From the NCBI GenBank assembly GCA_023375675.1, contig JALQBC010000008.1, positions 372,001 to 436,000 of the forward strand: a stretch of DNA of 64,000 nt. Direction: 5' to 3'. The notes below the pieces were generated by a model, which saw nothing but the letters and a program-made list of their open reading frames with translations, was not told the origin of the DNA and searched no databases. How positions within the stretch are numbered: the first letter of the stretch is position 1; every line of letters begins with the position of its first letter. Of this stretch, positions 1-11,736 are shown piece after piece. Made by a program: the position numbers and the translations under genes. The DNA comes from Cytospora piceicola. Taxonomy: Eukaryota > Ascomycota > Sordariomycetes > Diaporthales > Cytosporaceae.

Positions 1-1270
1 ACAGTGCCGTATACCCCTGCTAGAGCGAGGATTGTCGTTGACCCGATGCCCAAAGATTTATAAAGGATCGCTACGGATAAGATGGTGTCAGTTGGGTCTG
101 CTCAGCATGTTATGTGACTTTCGAATGACTCACTTTGATAGTACTTGAGAATAGGAGGTCTGTTGTCAGAGCATGCTCTCTAGGCCCCAGTTATTGCTGA
201 ATAACACTCACCTGGATGACATTCACTCCCGTCAAGCTCGTCATCGTCTGCACTGCGATCGACCTTCCTCGTTGTCAGTACCAGCCCTTCTAACCAAAAC
301 AAATGCGACGATACCTACGCAAGGACACGATGCCTGAACAACATGAATATCTCCTTGATTGACTTGATTTCCCTTTCCATCTCAAATTCGATCTGTGACT
401 TCATCATGACAAACTCGTCATGCACCTCATGCGACTGGAGGTCACGGCGGATCTTGATGAACTCCTTCCGAGCTTGGTCGACTTTCCCGTTGCGGATGAG
501 CTGACGCGGTGAGTTTGGCATGAAGGTCGCCAGACCGATGAACATGATCACTCCCCAGGGTATTTGGACCCCCAGGGGAAGACGCCATTGGACCGGTCCA
601 TATAGGGCATAGCCACAGCCCATACCGACCCAGTTGGATATCATTGTTCCAAAGCTGATACCACAGCCGGAGATTCCGCCGATGAGACCCCGTTGTGATG
701 GTGGTGAGATCTCGCTGAGGTAGATTGGGACGGTTGCCACGAGTCCCCTAACTTGGCATCAGACTGGATTCATTGTGATTGTATAGATACCAGGTTTAAA
801 CTTTGGAAAGCGTACATACCCTACTGCAACTCCTGCCAGCACACGGCCGGCTAGGAACATGCCAATATTGATCGATGCCGTTTGTATCACCGTTCCTACT
901 GTCACTATGACACACATGACCATCATGAAACGGACACGACCGAGCTTATCAGCAACAGCAGTTTGAGCCAGAGCGCCAACCGCCTCTCCAGCAATGTAAA
1001 CCGCGACAACCTGAATTGCATTGTCAAAATTTGAACCGGGACCTCTTCTCAGGAGTGGGTGATTACCGCCCCGGTCAACCCATCTGAGGGCTTTTGCATA
1101 TATTCTATCCAGCTTTGATGTGCGATTGTTGTCGTTGCGATACCCGTATCAAAGCCCTGAGTGAATCAGTCCCATCACAACCGACGCGTACAGAATGAGG
1201 GGTGGCGTACAAACAGGAACGTGCCGATGGCGGCGAACATGGCAACACCGAATGTGTAAAGGTTGGCCAT
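1..1270 (-). CDS. MFS sugar transporter, 5' portion (cut by window edge)
   Basis: Plasma-membrane hexose/quinate-type transporter of the MFS sugar porter family. About 300 N-terminal residues are inside the window. Exons read on the minus strand: 1270-1211, 1156-1067, 1010-820, 747-319, 263-212, 143-134, 70-1. All junctions are GT-AG and all phases agree. The start ATG at 1270 opens MANLYTFGVAMFAAIG, then GFDTGIATTTIAH. The family signatures visible are DKLGR in the loop after TM2, GRVLAGVAVGG, the loop 6-7 motif NSPRQLIRNGK, and TSLTGVNVIQ joined through YYQ to TILYKSLGIGST. The 10-nt sixth exon (134-143) supplies YYQ plus one base and restores the conserved reading. The substrate cannot be told from this half. 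The gene appears intact within the window; the C-terminal half lies beyond position 1. Confidence 0.9.
134..143 (-). other. 10-nt micro-exon of the sugar transporter
   Basis: On the minus strand the exon TACTATCAAA is flanked by an upstream AG (145-144) and a downstream GTGAGT donor (133-128). The flanking introns are 211-144 (68 nt) and 133-71 (63 nt). Phase is 0 on entry and 1 on exit. Splicing it in gives VNVIQ-YYQ-TILYKS, the conserved sugar-porter sequence. Skipping it loses YYQ and shifts the frame. Confidence 0.85.
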
Positions 1271-2271
1271 TTTCCTACACCGTTCGTAGACTGGACGATG
1301 GCTGTTGACTTTTCCACAACAGCGAACTCTTGTGACCAAATATATGAACTTATAAAATCATATGGACCTCTGCATGAAAGGGAAAGGGGGAATCTCTACA
1401 CCTGGAAATGTCATACAACCTTGCCAGCGGTATCGTGAGGAGCCAAGAGATTACGAAACACACATGCACGGCAGTTGTTATTGATCTAGTCTCTTTAGGG
1501 TGGGATTGACCATTTCGTTACCTTTGGATTTGGAGAAGTTCGCACGAAGAGCGGCCGAGAAATGTCTACCCTAGGGTAGTCACCCCCACATTCCTTAGTA
1601 TTGCTCCGCGTGTACCCGTATTGCTCGATATTACGTTCTTTTGTTGGGTGCGGAGGTGGCCAAGAGAGGGATGGGAGAGGACATGGTCTGGTAAATGGAA
1701 CCACACTTTAAATAGTGCGCATGGCGAGAACACGGTGAGAGTCTGAATGCTTCAACGTTCAGTTGGTTTGCATCGGATATGCTTGCATAGCGGCATGCAA
1801 CCAATTTCGGAGCACCTGGGCCCCCCCCCCCATGCCGCACGACTATTGATGCATGTATTTCTATCCTTCCGCAGTGAACCCAATGTTACTGTACTGTGAC
1901 ATATTTTTAGGCAGCGGATCCTGCTCAAGTTGAAAGAACATACCGGTCATCCTGTAGAACACTTTCGTGAGCTTCTGAGAGTTGACTGGTCTTGCGATGC
2001 CCCTATCTGGCATGGCGTGACACCAGCTGCCTCATCACTGAAATGCAACCCTCCACCCCATCAAAATTAGAGCATAATCCTTGTTGTCCTTGCAAAGTCT
2101 CGGCAGTTCCTCCGCTGCAAAACATGCGCATCCAAGGTGTGTCCATCGTACGAGCCATCCATCAACACCCTACGAGATAAAAAGTCTCCAAACCACACCG
2201 CGATAGTGGATATCGACCACTATGAACAGGTTCTTGGTGCTTTGGCTGCCACACACACCTTGAATGAGCAT
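1271..2271. other. Intergenic, no gene seen
   Basis: This lies upstream of the transporter and downstream of the homocysteine S-methyltransferase, which is tandem on the same strand. The short open frames here (for example 1202-1438 and 1495-1840) have no protein-like composition or splice support. It contains an 11-base C run near 1821-1831 and the palindrome TACCCTAGGGTA near 1568. The transporter promoter should lie in the part next to 1271. Confidence 0.6.
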
Positions 2272-3387
2272 TTACGCACTAGACTTCTCCCCGGAGCGGA
2301 CGTAGTCGACAAGTTTCTTGATATCGCTGTGGCTTGCTTTGCAACACCCACCGACGAGAATGGTGTCCCATTTTTGACGCCCGGAGGTGTCCAGGACGAT
2401 CCGGCCAAGGGTTTCCTCCCATGGAACCTAGGTAATGTCAGAAATTGCAAGCCAAAACAAGCTTTCTACGTGCTAGGAAAGAGAGAGGTTTAGACTTACG
2501 CTCTGCTTCTCCTGTCCGGCTGGGACTTCCCAAGTCTGTGTCGTGGTATTATAAACCTCCCCGTTGGTTCCATCAGGGTAGAGAACCAGAGCAGGCCAAG
2601 AGGCCACTCTCTTCTCCTTGATCAGCTTGGCCACCGCCTCCTCGAACTTCGCAATGAGACCACCCAATTTGTGCAGCTTCGTGCAATTAATTCCGATGCC
2701 CCAGGGCTGCGCCTTGGAGCCGTCCTCGGCAAGCATTGCCTCCACTACCTGCTCGACACTGCTTCCGTCTGGAAACCCATCGCCTTCGCCAGGGAACACA
2801 GAAGCGATCCAGAGAGGCTTCGAGGTAAAACTGCGTACCGCTCTCCTGACTGCATGGATCTCGTCAAGCCTGGGAATCGTCTCGCATGCCACGTACGCGA
2901 CCTTGTCCATGATCTGGGCGTCCGCGAACAAGGACAGCCGCTCGGCCCACCAGCTCTGCAGCTTCTCCTCATCGTCGTGGTCCTCGTCGTACGCGCCACT
3001 ATACTCCTGACCGGGGACCATAGTGGAGCCATATGGACCGAGACTCAGTGCTACCTTTGCGCCCGGCTTGCCCCGGGCCTGGTCTGCAATGTCCACCGCG
3101 TCGGCCAAGAACTTGGGGACGCTGGCCCGGTCGATTCCGTTCGGCCACTGCTCAGTCTTGGTTGCTGCGAAACCGTGGATTGAGGCTTGGTACGTCGCCG
3201 TCTCGATGACGTCGACTGGCACATTGCCGAAGTCCTTCTGGCAGGCGAGCAGCGTCTGTGGGTCACTGATTACTGGGTGAGAGGACCACAATGGCGTGGT
3301 TTTGTTGGAGAATGTGACGCCATATTTGTCTTGTAGAGACGTTCCCAGGCCGCCGTCGAGGAAAATGATGGTGCTGTTTGTTGACAT
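2272..3387 (-). CDS. Homocysteine S-methyltransferase
   Basis: Cytosolic enzyme that moves a methyl group from S-methylmethionine or S-adenosylmethionine to homocysteine to make methionine (Mht1/Sam4, MmuM family, PF02574). Two exons, 3387-2500 and 2427-2272, joined by a 72-nt phase-0 intron (GTAAGT...CCTAG), give 348 aa, the usual fungal size. The N-terminus has the family GGLGTSLQDKYG glycine motif. The zinc-binding cysteines are in GINCTK (Cys235) and the C-terminal GGCC motif (residues 322-325), which lies wholly in exon 2. The start MSTNSTIIFLDGG at 3387 was preferred over an in-frame Met 69 nt upstream because the extra residues are not family-like. The reaction is well supported; the preferred methyl donor is not visible. 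Confidence 0.93.
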
Positions 3388-4592
3388 TGTGGGTGTATGT
3401 GGTGTGCAGCTGGAGTGAGGTGTTGTTCGATTCCTTGGCGATACTGCACACATCACACTGTGAGATTTTACCCGTCACGATCGGATGCTGCATTTTTGCT
3501 AGTGCTCGGAGGTCGTTGTTAGGCACGGAGCGGGCCGGGACCCCACAGTACCGAGTGTGGGTCGACTGCGCCGGCCCATTCTCCGGGTCTTGAATATCAT
3601 TGATGTAAAGGATGGAAAAAAGAAAACCACACAGAGGACGAAATATCCACAGCCAGAATACCGGATAGTTTGACGACCCATACCGCAAGACTGCAGTATA
3701 TAACAATGAGTACTAGAGCTACCATAACCATTGCTACCTGAAACTTCATATACGAATATTACCTTACAATAAAGTTGCACCCCAAGTTCTGAGAGAGAAG
3801 ATGGGAAAACCAAGAAAATGAACGGTACCAGGGTGATTTACCCTCCGTATCTACGTACTTGGCTATAGATACTTCTGCTGATTGAAAGTACCGGTAGAGA
3901 TTTTTTTTAATCCAGAGCTATTCGCTCTTGCAAGTGTGAGCCCCTAGAATACCACTCTGGCAATAAATGTTGGACAAGATCATAAACCCTTGTGTACCCC
4001 AGCCCCTGCAACAGGGCGAGTGACCGAAGTCTAGTCGAGTGTGGCGTTTCAGCTTGAGTTTTAATAGCTCGCGAGCTAAATGCTGAGGCAAGAGCGATAT
4101 GCACGCAACCATCCATTGCCCGTGCCAATGAGCTGGGAGATACGAAGTTTTTCCAATCTGCACTCTACCTAGATACTTAGGTAGGCAGGGTGGTAAACTG
4201 CTAACGACAGGCCACCTGGGCAGTCTTACATGCATATTGTGCCGCGTACCCCCTCCCTGAGACATGCACTTTGTCGCAATGACGATGCCTTTAAACCTGA
4301 CTGCTCACTTACTATGCCTTGTGGAACCAAATTATGGTCGACTTTAGGCTGATTGGATATTTTTTTGGCTGAGTTCGTTCCCTCCACCTATGTACTTCTC
4401 CTTCAAATACCGGATTGGCCCAGATGGGTAAGAAATAGAAAGCCAGCTCCATACTTCTCTTTCAATCATACTTTTAGCTTTCTCACATACACTCTTCCGC
4501 ATCATCCTTGAATACATGGACATTTCACTATAGAAGCTGAGAGTAGCTCCCATCATATTGTTTGCCCATCTAGCAGATACATTGCCATCGAA
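3388..4592. promoter_or_regulatory. Divergent intergenic region between methyltransferase and Clr5-ankyrin gene
   Basis: A 1.2-kb region that must hold both 5' regions. No gene was recognised. A minus-strand frame at 4344-4676 is the antisense shadow of the Clr5 first exon and its leader. An imperfect inverted motif (CTACCTAGATACTTAGGTAG) lies near 4165, related to ACCTAGGT palindromes found in other spacers here. Confidence 0.5.
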
Positions 4593-7500
4593 ATGCCAGC
4601 CTCTAAAAAGCTCCGTCCACCCGTTCCAGACGACGTCTGGCATATCCACGAGTCTGAGATCCGGGAGCTCTATCACAACAGGACTGTCAAGGAACTGAAA
4701 CAGTTTATGGAAGACGAACGAGGCTTCCCAAAAATGGCGTGAGTCGCCCGGCTGTATTCAGGCAACCCCATCCCCTTTCTGTTTTGTTGGAATCAGTGTC
4801 TTGGAGATTTGCTAACACTTACAGCCAGGATAGCAACCTGGATCGAGAGGTTGGGAGACCTCGGCATTCGAAAGAATGCCAAATCAGAGGAATGGCGAAA
4901 GGTCTACCGACACTGTGCCTTTCATAGACTTGAGAATCCACGTCGACCGAGAGGCGACTTGAAACTCAAAAGGACAAAGAGGAACACTGAGGTCCTCTTT
5001 CACGGCAAAAAATACACATGGAATCAAGCTTGGAGGAATATGAAGAATGCAGATGCTGTTGGTCAGCCCTCAGCACTCGGAGGTTAGTGAAATGACCAGT
5101 AGTTACGTGATATTGTTGGGTTATGTGCGCTGACACGAGATTTGACAGGACCCCCCAGCCCTCTCCCCTCCGGCATCATTATTCGAACACCGCCGCCTTC
5201 GCCATCGCCCAGTCTACATAATTCCCTGGGGCTGCAAGAGCCCCTGTCCCCCTCCCAAGACCTCATCAGCGGACAAGTCAAAATCCGGTCGAATTATGAA
5301 CGGCCGTTCCTTATGCAATTTGATGACGTGGGGCCAGCACCGAACGAGCCGATGTCAGAGTATGCAGAGAGGGTTGTGAAGTGGTGCCTTCCGGGGCTCC
5401 CCATATGGGCCGCGATCACCAAAGTGGTTGGTATGTACACTGTTTCGATAATTGGTCTTGAACAACCTTCAGGACACCTGCTGGCAGTGCTTGACACAAA
5501 TCAGTTCCTGGCCTACTCATCTACCTAGTCCCCTGCTTCTCCAACCATCAGTCCTCTCTACATATTACTTCCTTGCTCAAACAGATCACTTCTCGATTCT
5601 TCTTTTCTTCCTCGTCCCAATTTTATTACTAATGCCTCTTAGAATTATCAAACATCCTCGAGCCTTCTGCAAATCCCCAATACGATCTTTGGCATGGCCT
5701 ACATGCAGTTCCTCAACCATACAGAAGGCAAACTACCGCCAACGCGCTCGAAAATGGTGGCATATCCATGCCCGAATCCCCTATTACCCAAAGATATGGG
5801 CTTTTATCGTTGATACTGAATCTACCTTCGGATGCACCCGCAACGCCTACTAGTCAGGGGGCCTATATCTTCTTATCCATGGCAATATACCTACTCTCTA
5901 ACCATCATGTGCATCCTCGAAACTTGCTCTCGAGCCACGAAAAGCTGTTCCGAACACTGGACTCGGTCTTCGAAACGATGCCGCTCAGTCACCTGCAAGC
6001 CTTACTGCAAAGCCGCCTAGCTAGCATTAGAGCGGCATTTGAATCGCTTCTCATCATCTCTGGAATTTGTGAGCAGCGGCTTGTCTTCAAGGTCATGGTA
6101 GATATCGGGATTTCCAACGATTGGCTCGCCATTTCTGCCATGGGCCACAACTATCTAACCTACGCCGCTTCAATGAACATGGTCGACAGCATCCAGAAGC
6201 TTCTGGATCACGGTTGCCATCCAGATTCGATACAAATGCATAAAGGCAACTTGCCAACAACCGCGATCGTGAGAGCACTGGAACGTGGCAATACTCAGTG
6301 CGCGCAGCTATTACTGGACCGCCGTGATGTCAACAGTCCGCTTGACACCAGTATGCCAGGTTGGGAACATCTTACGGATTTCGACTTGTTCGTTTTGAAT
6401 CTCCATAAAGATGACAATATATTCGATGACAATATATTCGAGCAAGGGCTGGAATTATTTGTTGATGCGGGCGCAAATCTAACCAGCTCACATGTAGTGA
6501 GTTTCAAGAACCCCAGAAGTGGTTTAAATCTCTACTGTATGTGGAGATCACAATATTGGGAGTCCAATCCGGACGGAAAACCAATTCGCGGCAGATTTTG
6601 GGGCTGTTCTGTTCTGGACTACTTTTTCTACTTCCGTCGGCCGCTGTACAACAAATATGCACCCGACTGGTATGAGGCGCTGGCTTCACAACCGACAAGG
6701 GCCGGAGTCCTGCTCTTATTGGAGAATGGGGTACAAAGTCTCGAGGAGTACGTGGACAAGCTGGCACTAAAGATTGATCGAGGACAACTCCAGGAGTTCC
6801 TTGAACTGCTGCTGGCTGAGCAGTTCATTATGTGTGACTTGCAAGGTCGGAAGAGGGAAACAGACCTGAAAGCAGTACGCGCACTGGTAAACTTCGGTGT
6901 CAGCATCGACAAGTTGCTATTTCATCTTCCTAATCTTCTGGATGAGTATACAGACAGGATGCCACAAGCCTATAATGACTGCGAATTTGAGGCGTTGAAA
7001 TATCTCCTCGATAATGGTGTCACTGTGAGCAACGGGGCATTGTCTAATGCTGCCAAGAGGCGAGATACTCGCCTTTTTGATCTTCTCGCACAGAACACTA
7101 TCGATCTCCCACGGAAAGGAGGAGCTGCGCTTATAGCAGCAGCAAGCACGAACAATATCGAAACAGTTAAATGGCTTCTAGACGCCAGGGTGGACGTCAA
7201 TATGGAGATGGAACAACGCTACGGAAGTCCAATTAGCATACTGGCCTGCGTTTTTCGAGATTGGGCATCAGATGAAGACCCGATCGACATGGTCCGCCTC
7301 TTAGTTGAGAACGGAGCGTACCTCAGACTATCGGCAAGGAAGCAACATCCGTACGACCTGCTCGAATTCATACTCAATCGAGGCCCCCCGATGACCGGAA
7401 GAAGCGTTCTATTGAAAACAGTCCGATTTCTCGTCGCGGCAGGGGGTGATCTCCGAGATTCTTCTTACTCCTCAGCGTCGCTTTTGGAAGCCTGTGCAAA

Positions 7501-8362
7501 GTCACGGTTTGTTATCGACAGATTCAATTTCCTTGTGAGCCGACGGGATATTTTCGAATATCTGTTCAGGCACGGGGCACAGCTTGGACCCGGCTCTCTT
7601 GCGGCATGGATCGGCATTGGTGGTGGAATAGGACTTGTGCGAGAAATGCTGGCTAAAGGTGCCGATGTCAATGCTTGCTTTCGTTGCAGACATCCATTTG
7701 ACTCTCAAATTCACTACTGGACGCCTTTACAAGCCGCAGCAGAGAAACACGAAGAGGAAACAGTAGCGCTGCTCCTCCAGGAAGGCGCTGACGTCAATGC
7801 ACCTGCCAAAGGCAAACTCGGAAGGACAGCACTTCAAGCCAGTTGCCAATATTTCTCACACTCAAGGTCCTCGCAAGAACAATTACGAGCGATGAGGACT
7901 GTCCGTCTCCTTCTTGACCATGGTGCACACGTCAATTCTGCTCCTGCACGTCGAGGAGGAATGACAGCGTTGCAAGCGGTGGCGGTAAATGGATCAATCG
8001 AACTCGCAATATCGCTGCTTTTCCGCAACCCCCCGGCCGACGTCAACGCGCCGTCAGCCCAAAAAATACAGTCATCAGATGGCGGGGTCTCGTGGGGCCG
8101 AACCGCCCTAGACTTCGCAGCTGAGTATGGCCGCATGGATATGGTCAAACTGCTTCTGAATGCCAACGCACTCAGTCAACATCGAGGCGAGACTGGTTAC
8201 GATGGGGCTATTGAAATCGCGCAACTGAACGGGCACCTTGCGGTGGCAGGTTTGATACGCGAGCATGCAACAAACGATGAGCGATTGGGAATCAAGAACC
8301 CATACCTGTCACAGCCACTCCGGGATTGGCACGAGTACGGCTATGATTCGGACTCAGACTAG
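4593..8362 (+). CDS. Clr5-domain ankyrin-repeat protein
   Basis: Four exons, 4593-4738, 4829-5082, 5149-5430 and 5643-8362, with consistent phases, give about 1133 aa. The N-terminus has the Clr5 pattern: VPDDVWHIHESEIRELYHN, followed across intron 1 by a basic helical stretch (ATWIERLGDLGIRKN). Clr5 is a fungal DNA-binding-like domain named after an S. pombe silencing factor. A proline/serine-rich linker follows, then from about residue 390 to 1100 many ankyrin repeats, for example TPLQAAAEKHEEETVALLLQ, AALIAAASTNNIETVKWLL and ALDFAAEYGRMDMVKLLL. The third intron (5431-5642, 212 nt) is longer than most here. Acceptor 4828 was chosen because the one 4 nt upstream gives a broken frame. Such proteins are common in Pezizomycotina with unknown role; protein binding through ankyrins is inference. 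Confidence 0.85.
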
Positions 8363-9505
8363 TAACTACAGCACGATTTCAGAAGATTCGGATACAGAAA
8401 CAATTACAAGTTCGGATGTTGGACTGCAGAGTCCATCCGAGGTGGCCTGCGGCCCCAGAATCGACAACTCAACGCAGCCGCTCGCTGACGAGGATATGCA
8501 TGTGAGCCCAGCCGATGCTCTGAATACCAGGGCAGTCGACAATGGAACCCATCTCCTCAGTCAGGATAGGGATCTCTTTGAAATGTGATTCCAACCGGCT
8601 TGGAAACAGGATGTGGTTTCCGGTTTCACCATGGAAGTAGACATGGTCTTGGACGGCGACATCATTTTGGGCTTTTCTGGTCTCGATGCTGCTCCCTCAG
8701 ACTCTGTCATCGACGCTATTCCAATGTCTGGCAACCTGACGAGTGGCTGGAAACAAACACCTGCATATTGCAGGTTGATGCAGATGGTGAGTGACTCATA
8801 TCATGAAGGCTGTGTTTGAAATTTATTATGTAGCCTAGCAAGTAGTCCTACATGTTTTGAGCGACGTTCGAGAGGTTAGGAGGGAATTGCTGCTGTGGTT
8901 CTTGTCCCGTTTTTTATTTTATTTTTTTGCCTTGGGTGTCTTTCGGTCTAGGACTATAAGTAGATAGTAAGAATCAGACCAGACCGGCCGAGGCCAGTAC
9001 TTGACCTTAGGGACCCGGGGAGTACGCAATGAAGGTACCCATTCATAATTCATATCTTTGTTCACAACGGTGTTACCAATCGGTAGGTGTTTTATGATTG
9101 ATCTTCGAAAGACCCTTCAAGACCTTGGCCCAAATGATAAATGACCTGTGATACACTACAATGTTCCAAACAACTTCATCATGGGGGGGGGCCCTGCCAT
9201 GAACTTCTATATGCTTTTAGCATGTCTGTAAGAATATCTCAACTGCGTGTATAGCGCAGGATCACATCAGAATAATGTAAAGGTATGTATACGAAAACAA
9301 CACAGTAGGGTGATCGTTAGAAATATATTCGGAAGTTCTACCCGTATCTATATTTGTATATAACTATTCAGGGATATGTGTGGACTTGGACGACAGATGG
9401 TGAAGGCGGGTAATCGAAATCCAGCTGGCTGGAACAACAGTATCCAAAATAAAATCACCAGCAGTGAGCCGGACGACATGTTCTGCCATCCCGGGGTTGA
9501 GAGCA
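8363..9505. other. Convergent intergenic region with a protein-like open frame
   Basis: Directly after the Clr5-ankyrin stop, another frame stays open from about 8380 to 8818 except for one TGA (8586-8588). Its composition is protein-like (acidic, for example TISEDSDTETITSSDVGLQ), and it runs into a GTGAGT donor-like site at 8789. Joining it to the upstream gene would need a 37-nt intron (8335-8371), shorter than any other here. It may be a decayed 3' extension. 8820-9505 holds a 9-base G run (about 9183) and nothing else seen. Confidence 0.4.
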
Positions 9506-10814
9506 CTACGATCGCAAATACACCTTAACTTTCTTTCCCCATCGAATGGCACCCTTGTATGTCCACATCCCAGGAGCATTCCCTTGCCCCAGACCATCGA
9601 TAGCATCGGCAAGCTGATCGCCCAGACCCTCGGCCTTGATCTCCTCGAGCGTGTAAAGATGTGTTTTGAACGAGAAGGCGATGGCCCCGGTCTGTGGGAG
9701 CCGGCTCACTGTCTGTAACTCCACTCGCATCCGCGCCTAAAGCTGTCAGTTACCCATTGACAATTCAACCCCCCCCCCTAGCTGGTTAGACTCACCTGGC
9801 TAATATCGATATCTTCATCTTCTATTACATCTTCGACGTCGTCTCCATGTACGTGGTTGCTCTTGCAGTTAAACAGGATAGGCGAATCGACGACTGACCA
9901 CTGTTTTTCGGGGAAACAATTAGCATGACGAAGCAAGGGCTAAAATGATAAAATAGGACATCACTCTCAACGGCCGGTGCCGGGTAGAAACTTACGTTCA
10001 CTCGTTTTGCGTTCTTCCCAACCTTCACCCTGCTGAAGAACTTCTCCATGCTCGGCCCAATCTTGTCATAGCTGGGCACTGGCGCATGTATCTCGTCCAG
10101 CAGTTTGTCCAGCTTCTCCGACGGGTCGAATCCAGAGCAATAGCAGCACACATATGCAACGCTCCTGTGGCCCTTATCCGTCTCATGAAGCAGGAACACG
10201 TCGTCCTCTATCGTCTCCCCGATCGTTTTGAGCGCCTCGATGGAGTCGTCCGGCGGCAGTGTTGGGAACATAGCCTCAGTCACTTGGTTTCGAAACATCT
10301 TCCCATCGTCAGACAGAGAGAACATGTTCGGGTAGCGTTTGGGAAGATAATCCGACATGAGGTACGTGTACAGCTCTTGGACAGCGGCTTTCCCCTGGGG
10401 GATGGCTCCCACAACGATGGATGGGTGCTGCGCCATCAGCTGTCGTCTCTCCAGGATGTGGTCCTTGTAGTTACGGTCCATCACGATGAGTTCCGAAGAA
10501 GGTGAATTCTGAAGGGCCATGGTGATGTGGTATTTTGGCTTGAACGGCCGGAACTTCAACGGCTCTTTCTCCGCCCATTGAAAGTTGGCCATTGGCTCAA
10601 CAGAGCTCATTGGGCAGGATGGAAGTCCAACTCCTTTCTCCGAAGTTGGGACTTTGCCATATTTCTAGACTATGTTAGAGCTTCCATGGAAGGTCTCCTG
10701 CGCAAGTGGGATTACCATACTCACATCATGGCGTTTCCCTGCCCTAAATTTTAATGTGACCCAGACAACACCCACCGCCAGGATGACCATACACGATGCA
10801 AACAGGGGCAGCAT
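9506..10814 (-). CDS. DUF3445 / heme-dependent oxidative N-demethylase-like protein
   Basis: Four exons (10814-10725, 10664-9996, 9900-9796, 9736-9506), all GT-AG with agreeing phases, give 364 aa. Exon 1 is a membrane anchor (LFASCMVILAVGVVWVTL). The body begins with the family-typical FRPFKPKYHITMAL, then SELIVMDRNYKDHILERR, and ends with the conserved RVELQTVSRLPQTGAIAFS block. This pattern is that of PF11927 (DUF3445), whose characterised bacterial members are heme proteins removing N-methyl groups oxidatively. Substrate and heme binding are inferred only from family likeness. The N-terminal anchor suggests an ER or other endomembrane location. A short acidic segment (DDVEDVIEDEDIDIS) lies in exon 3. 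Start 10814 was chosen for the hydrophobic N-terminus; an in-frame Met at 10916 would add 34 residues. Confidence 0.82.
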
Positions 10815-11264
10815 CTTAGCTTCGGAAATGAACCCAGACAGGCCAGAATGCCTTTTTAAAAAGGAAGTTGGGAAGCAATGCTTCTTCTTGTCTGAGGTTT
10901 CTGTTAAGGGAACCACTCCAGTGACCCAACACTCCGCAATCGTTGCCCGGCATCTCTTAGTGATAACGGCTGCTTATCGTAGACGTCGTCATAGCCCACC
11001 TGTACCCGAAGCCCCATCGCAGTGCTCCGGTCTTCGCCCGGCCCGCTAGGTACCTAGTAATTAAGTATTTGAGTAATCAGCTTCCTTCATCAGTCCGCAC
11101 AACAACCTCACCTACTCGCCGACTATCAGGCTGTATGAATCGATCCGGACGCTTCAAGTGTGCAAGCTCCGGAAAAAGCTCAGGCGAGCAGCGGGCGAGC
11201 ATTGGTTAAGCGCAAACCTGATATCTTTTTGCTATCCTTTTCCATATGAAAGGCAATCGATGTG
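10815..11264. other. Intergenic, upstream of DUF3445 gene
   Basis: This spacer should contain the promoter of the DUF3445 gene. A CTAGGTACCTAG palindrome sits at 11045-11056. No coding pattern was seen. Confidence 0.5.
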
Positions 11265-11398
11265 TATGGTGCGCGAGAGCGCTTACTGTGACAAAAACCC
11301 ATTTTCCTTAATACGTATACTCCTTCCCGCGAATTTAGCCTGATTATGCACCTAGACAGTACTTAAGACTAACAGAATCAATTAAATATCGAATTAAC

Positions 11399-11719
11399 GA
11401 AGTCAAGTCAAAACGACCAAGTCAAATCGACCAAGTCAAATCAACCAAGTCAAATCAACCAAGTCAAATCAATCAATCAATCGATCAAGTTAAATCAATC
11501 AATCAATCAATCAAGTTAAATCGATCAATCAATCAATCAATCAAGTTAAATCGATCAATCAATCAATCAAGTTAAATCAATCAATCAATCAATCGATCAA
11601 GTCAAATCAATCAATCAATCAATCAATCAATTAAGTCAAATCGATCAATCAATCAATCAAGTCAAATCAATCAATCGATCAAGTCAAATCAATCAATCGA
11701 TCAAGTCAATCGATCGATC
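11399..11719. repeat. AATC/AAGT low-complexity tandem array
   Basis: About 320 bp built from AATC/GATC tetramers punctuated by AAGTCAAAT or AAGTTAAAT blocks, giving an irregular higher-order period of about 20-45 bp. It fills most of the space between the inverted arms at 11265-11300 and 11827-11862. Confidence 0.85.
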
Positions 11720-11724
11720 ATAGC

Positions 11725-11736
11725 TAGGGTTAGGGT
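11725..11736 (+). repeat. Short telomere-like repeat (TAGGGTTAGGGT)
   Basis: Two TTAGGG-type hexamers directly follow the tetramer array inside the inverted-repeat structure. Too short to prove telomeric origin; similar short runs occur at 59568-59579 and, in reverse orientation, near 46703 and 51321. Confidence 0.5.

Noticed and set aside
4344..4676. 110-codon minus-strand frame
   Set aside because: It is antisense to the first exon and leader of the Clr5-ankyrin gene, whose forward reading has a clear domain and splice sites.
8335..8371. 37-nt intron joining the Clr5-ankyrin gene to the next open frame
   Set aside because: GT and AG are present and phase fits, but 37 nt is shorter than every other intron here (minimum 45) and the stop-containing form gives a sensible end.
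11158..11343. 61-codon frame containing the left inverted arm
   Set aside because: No protein-like pattern; explained by the inverted-repeat structure.
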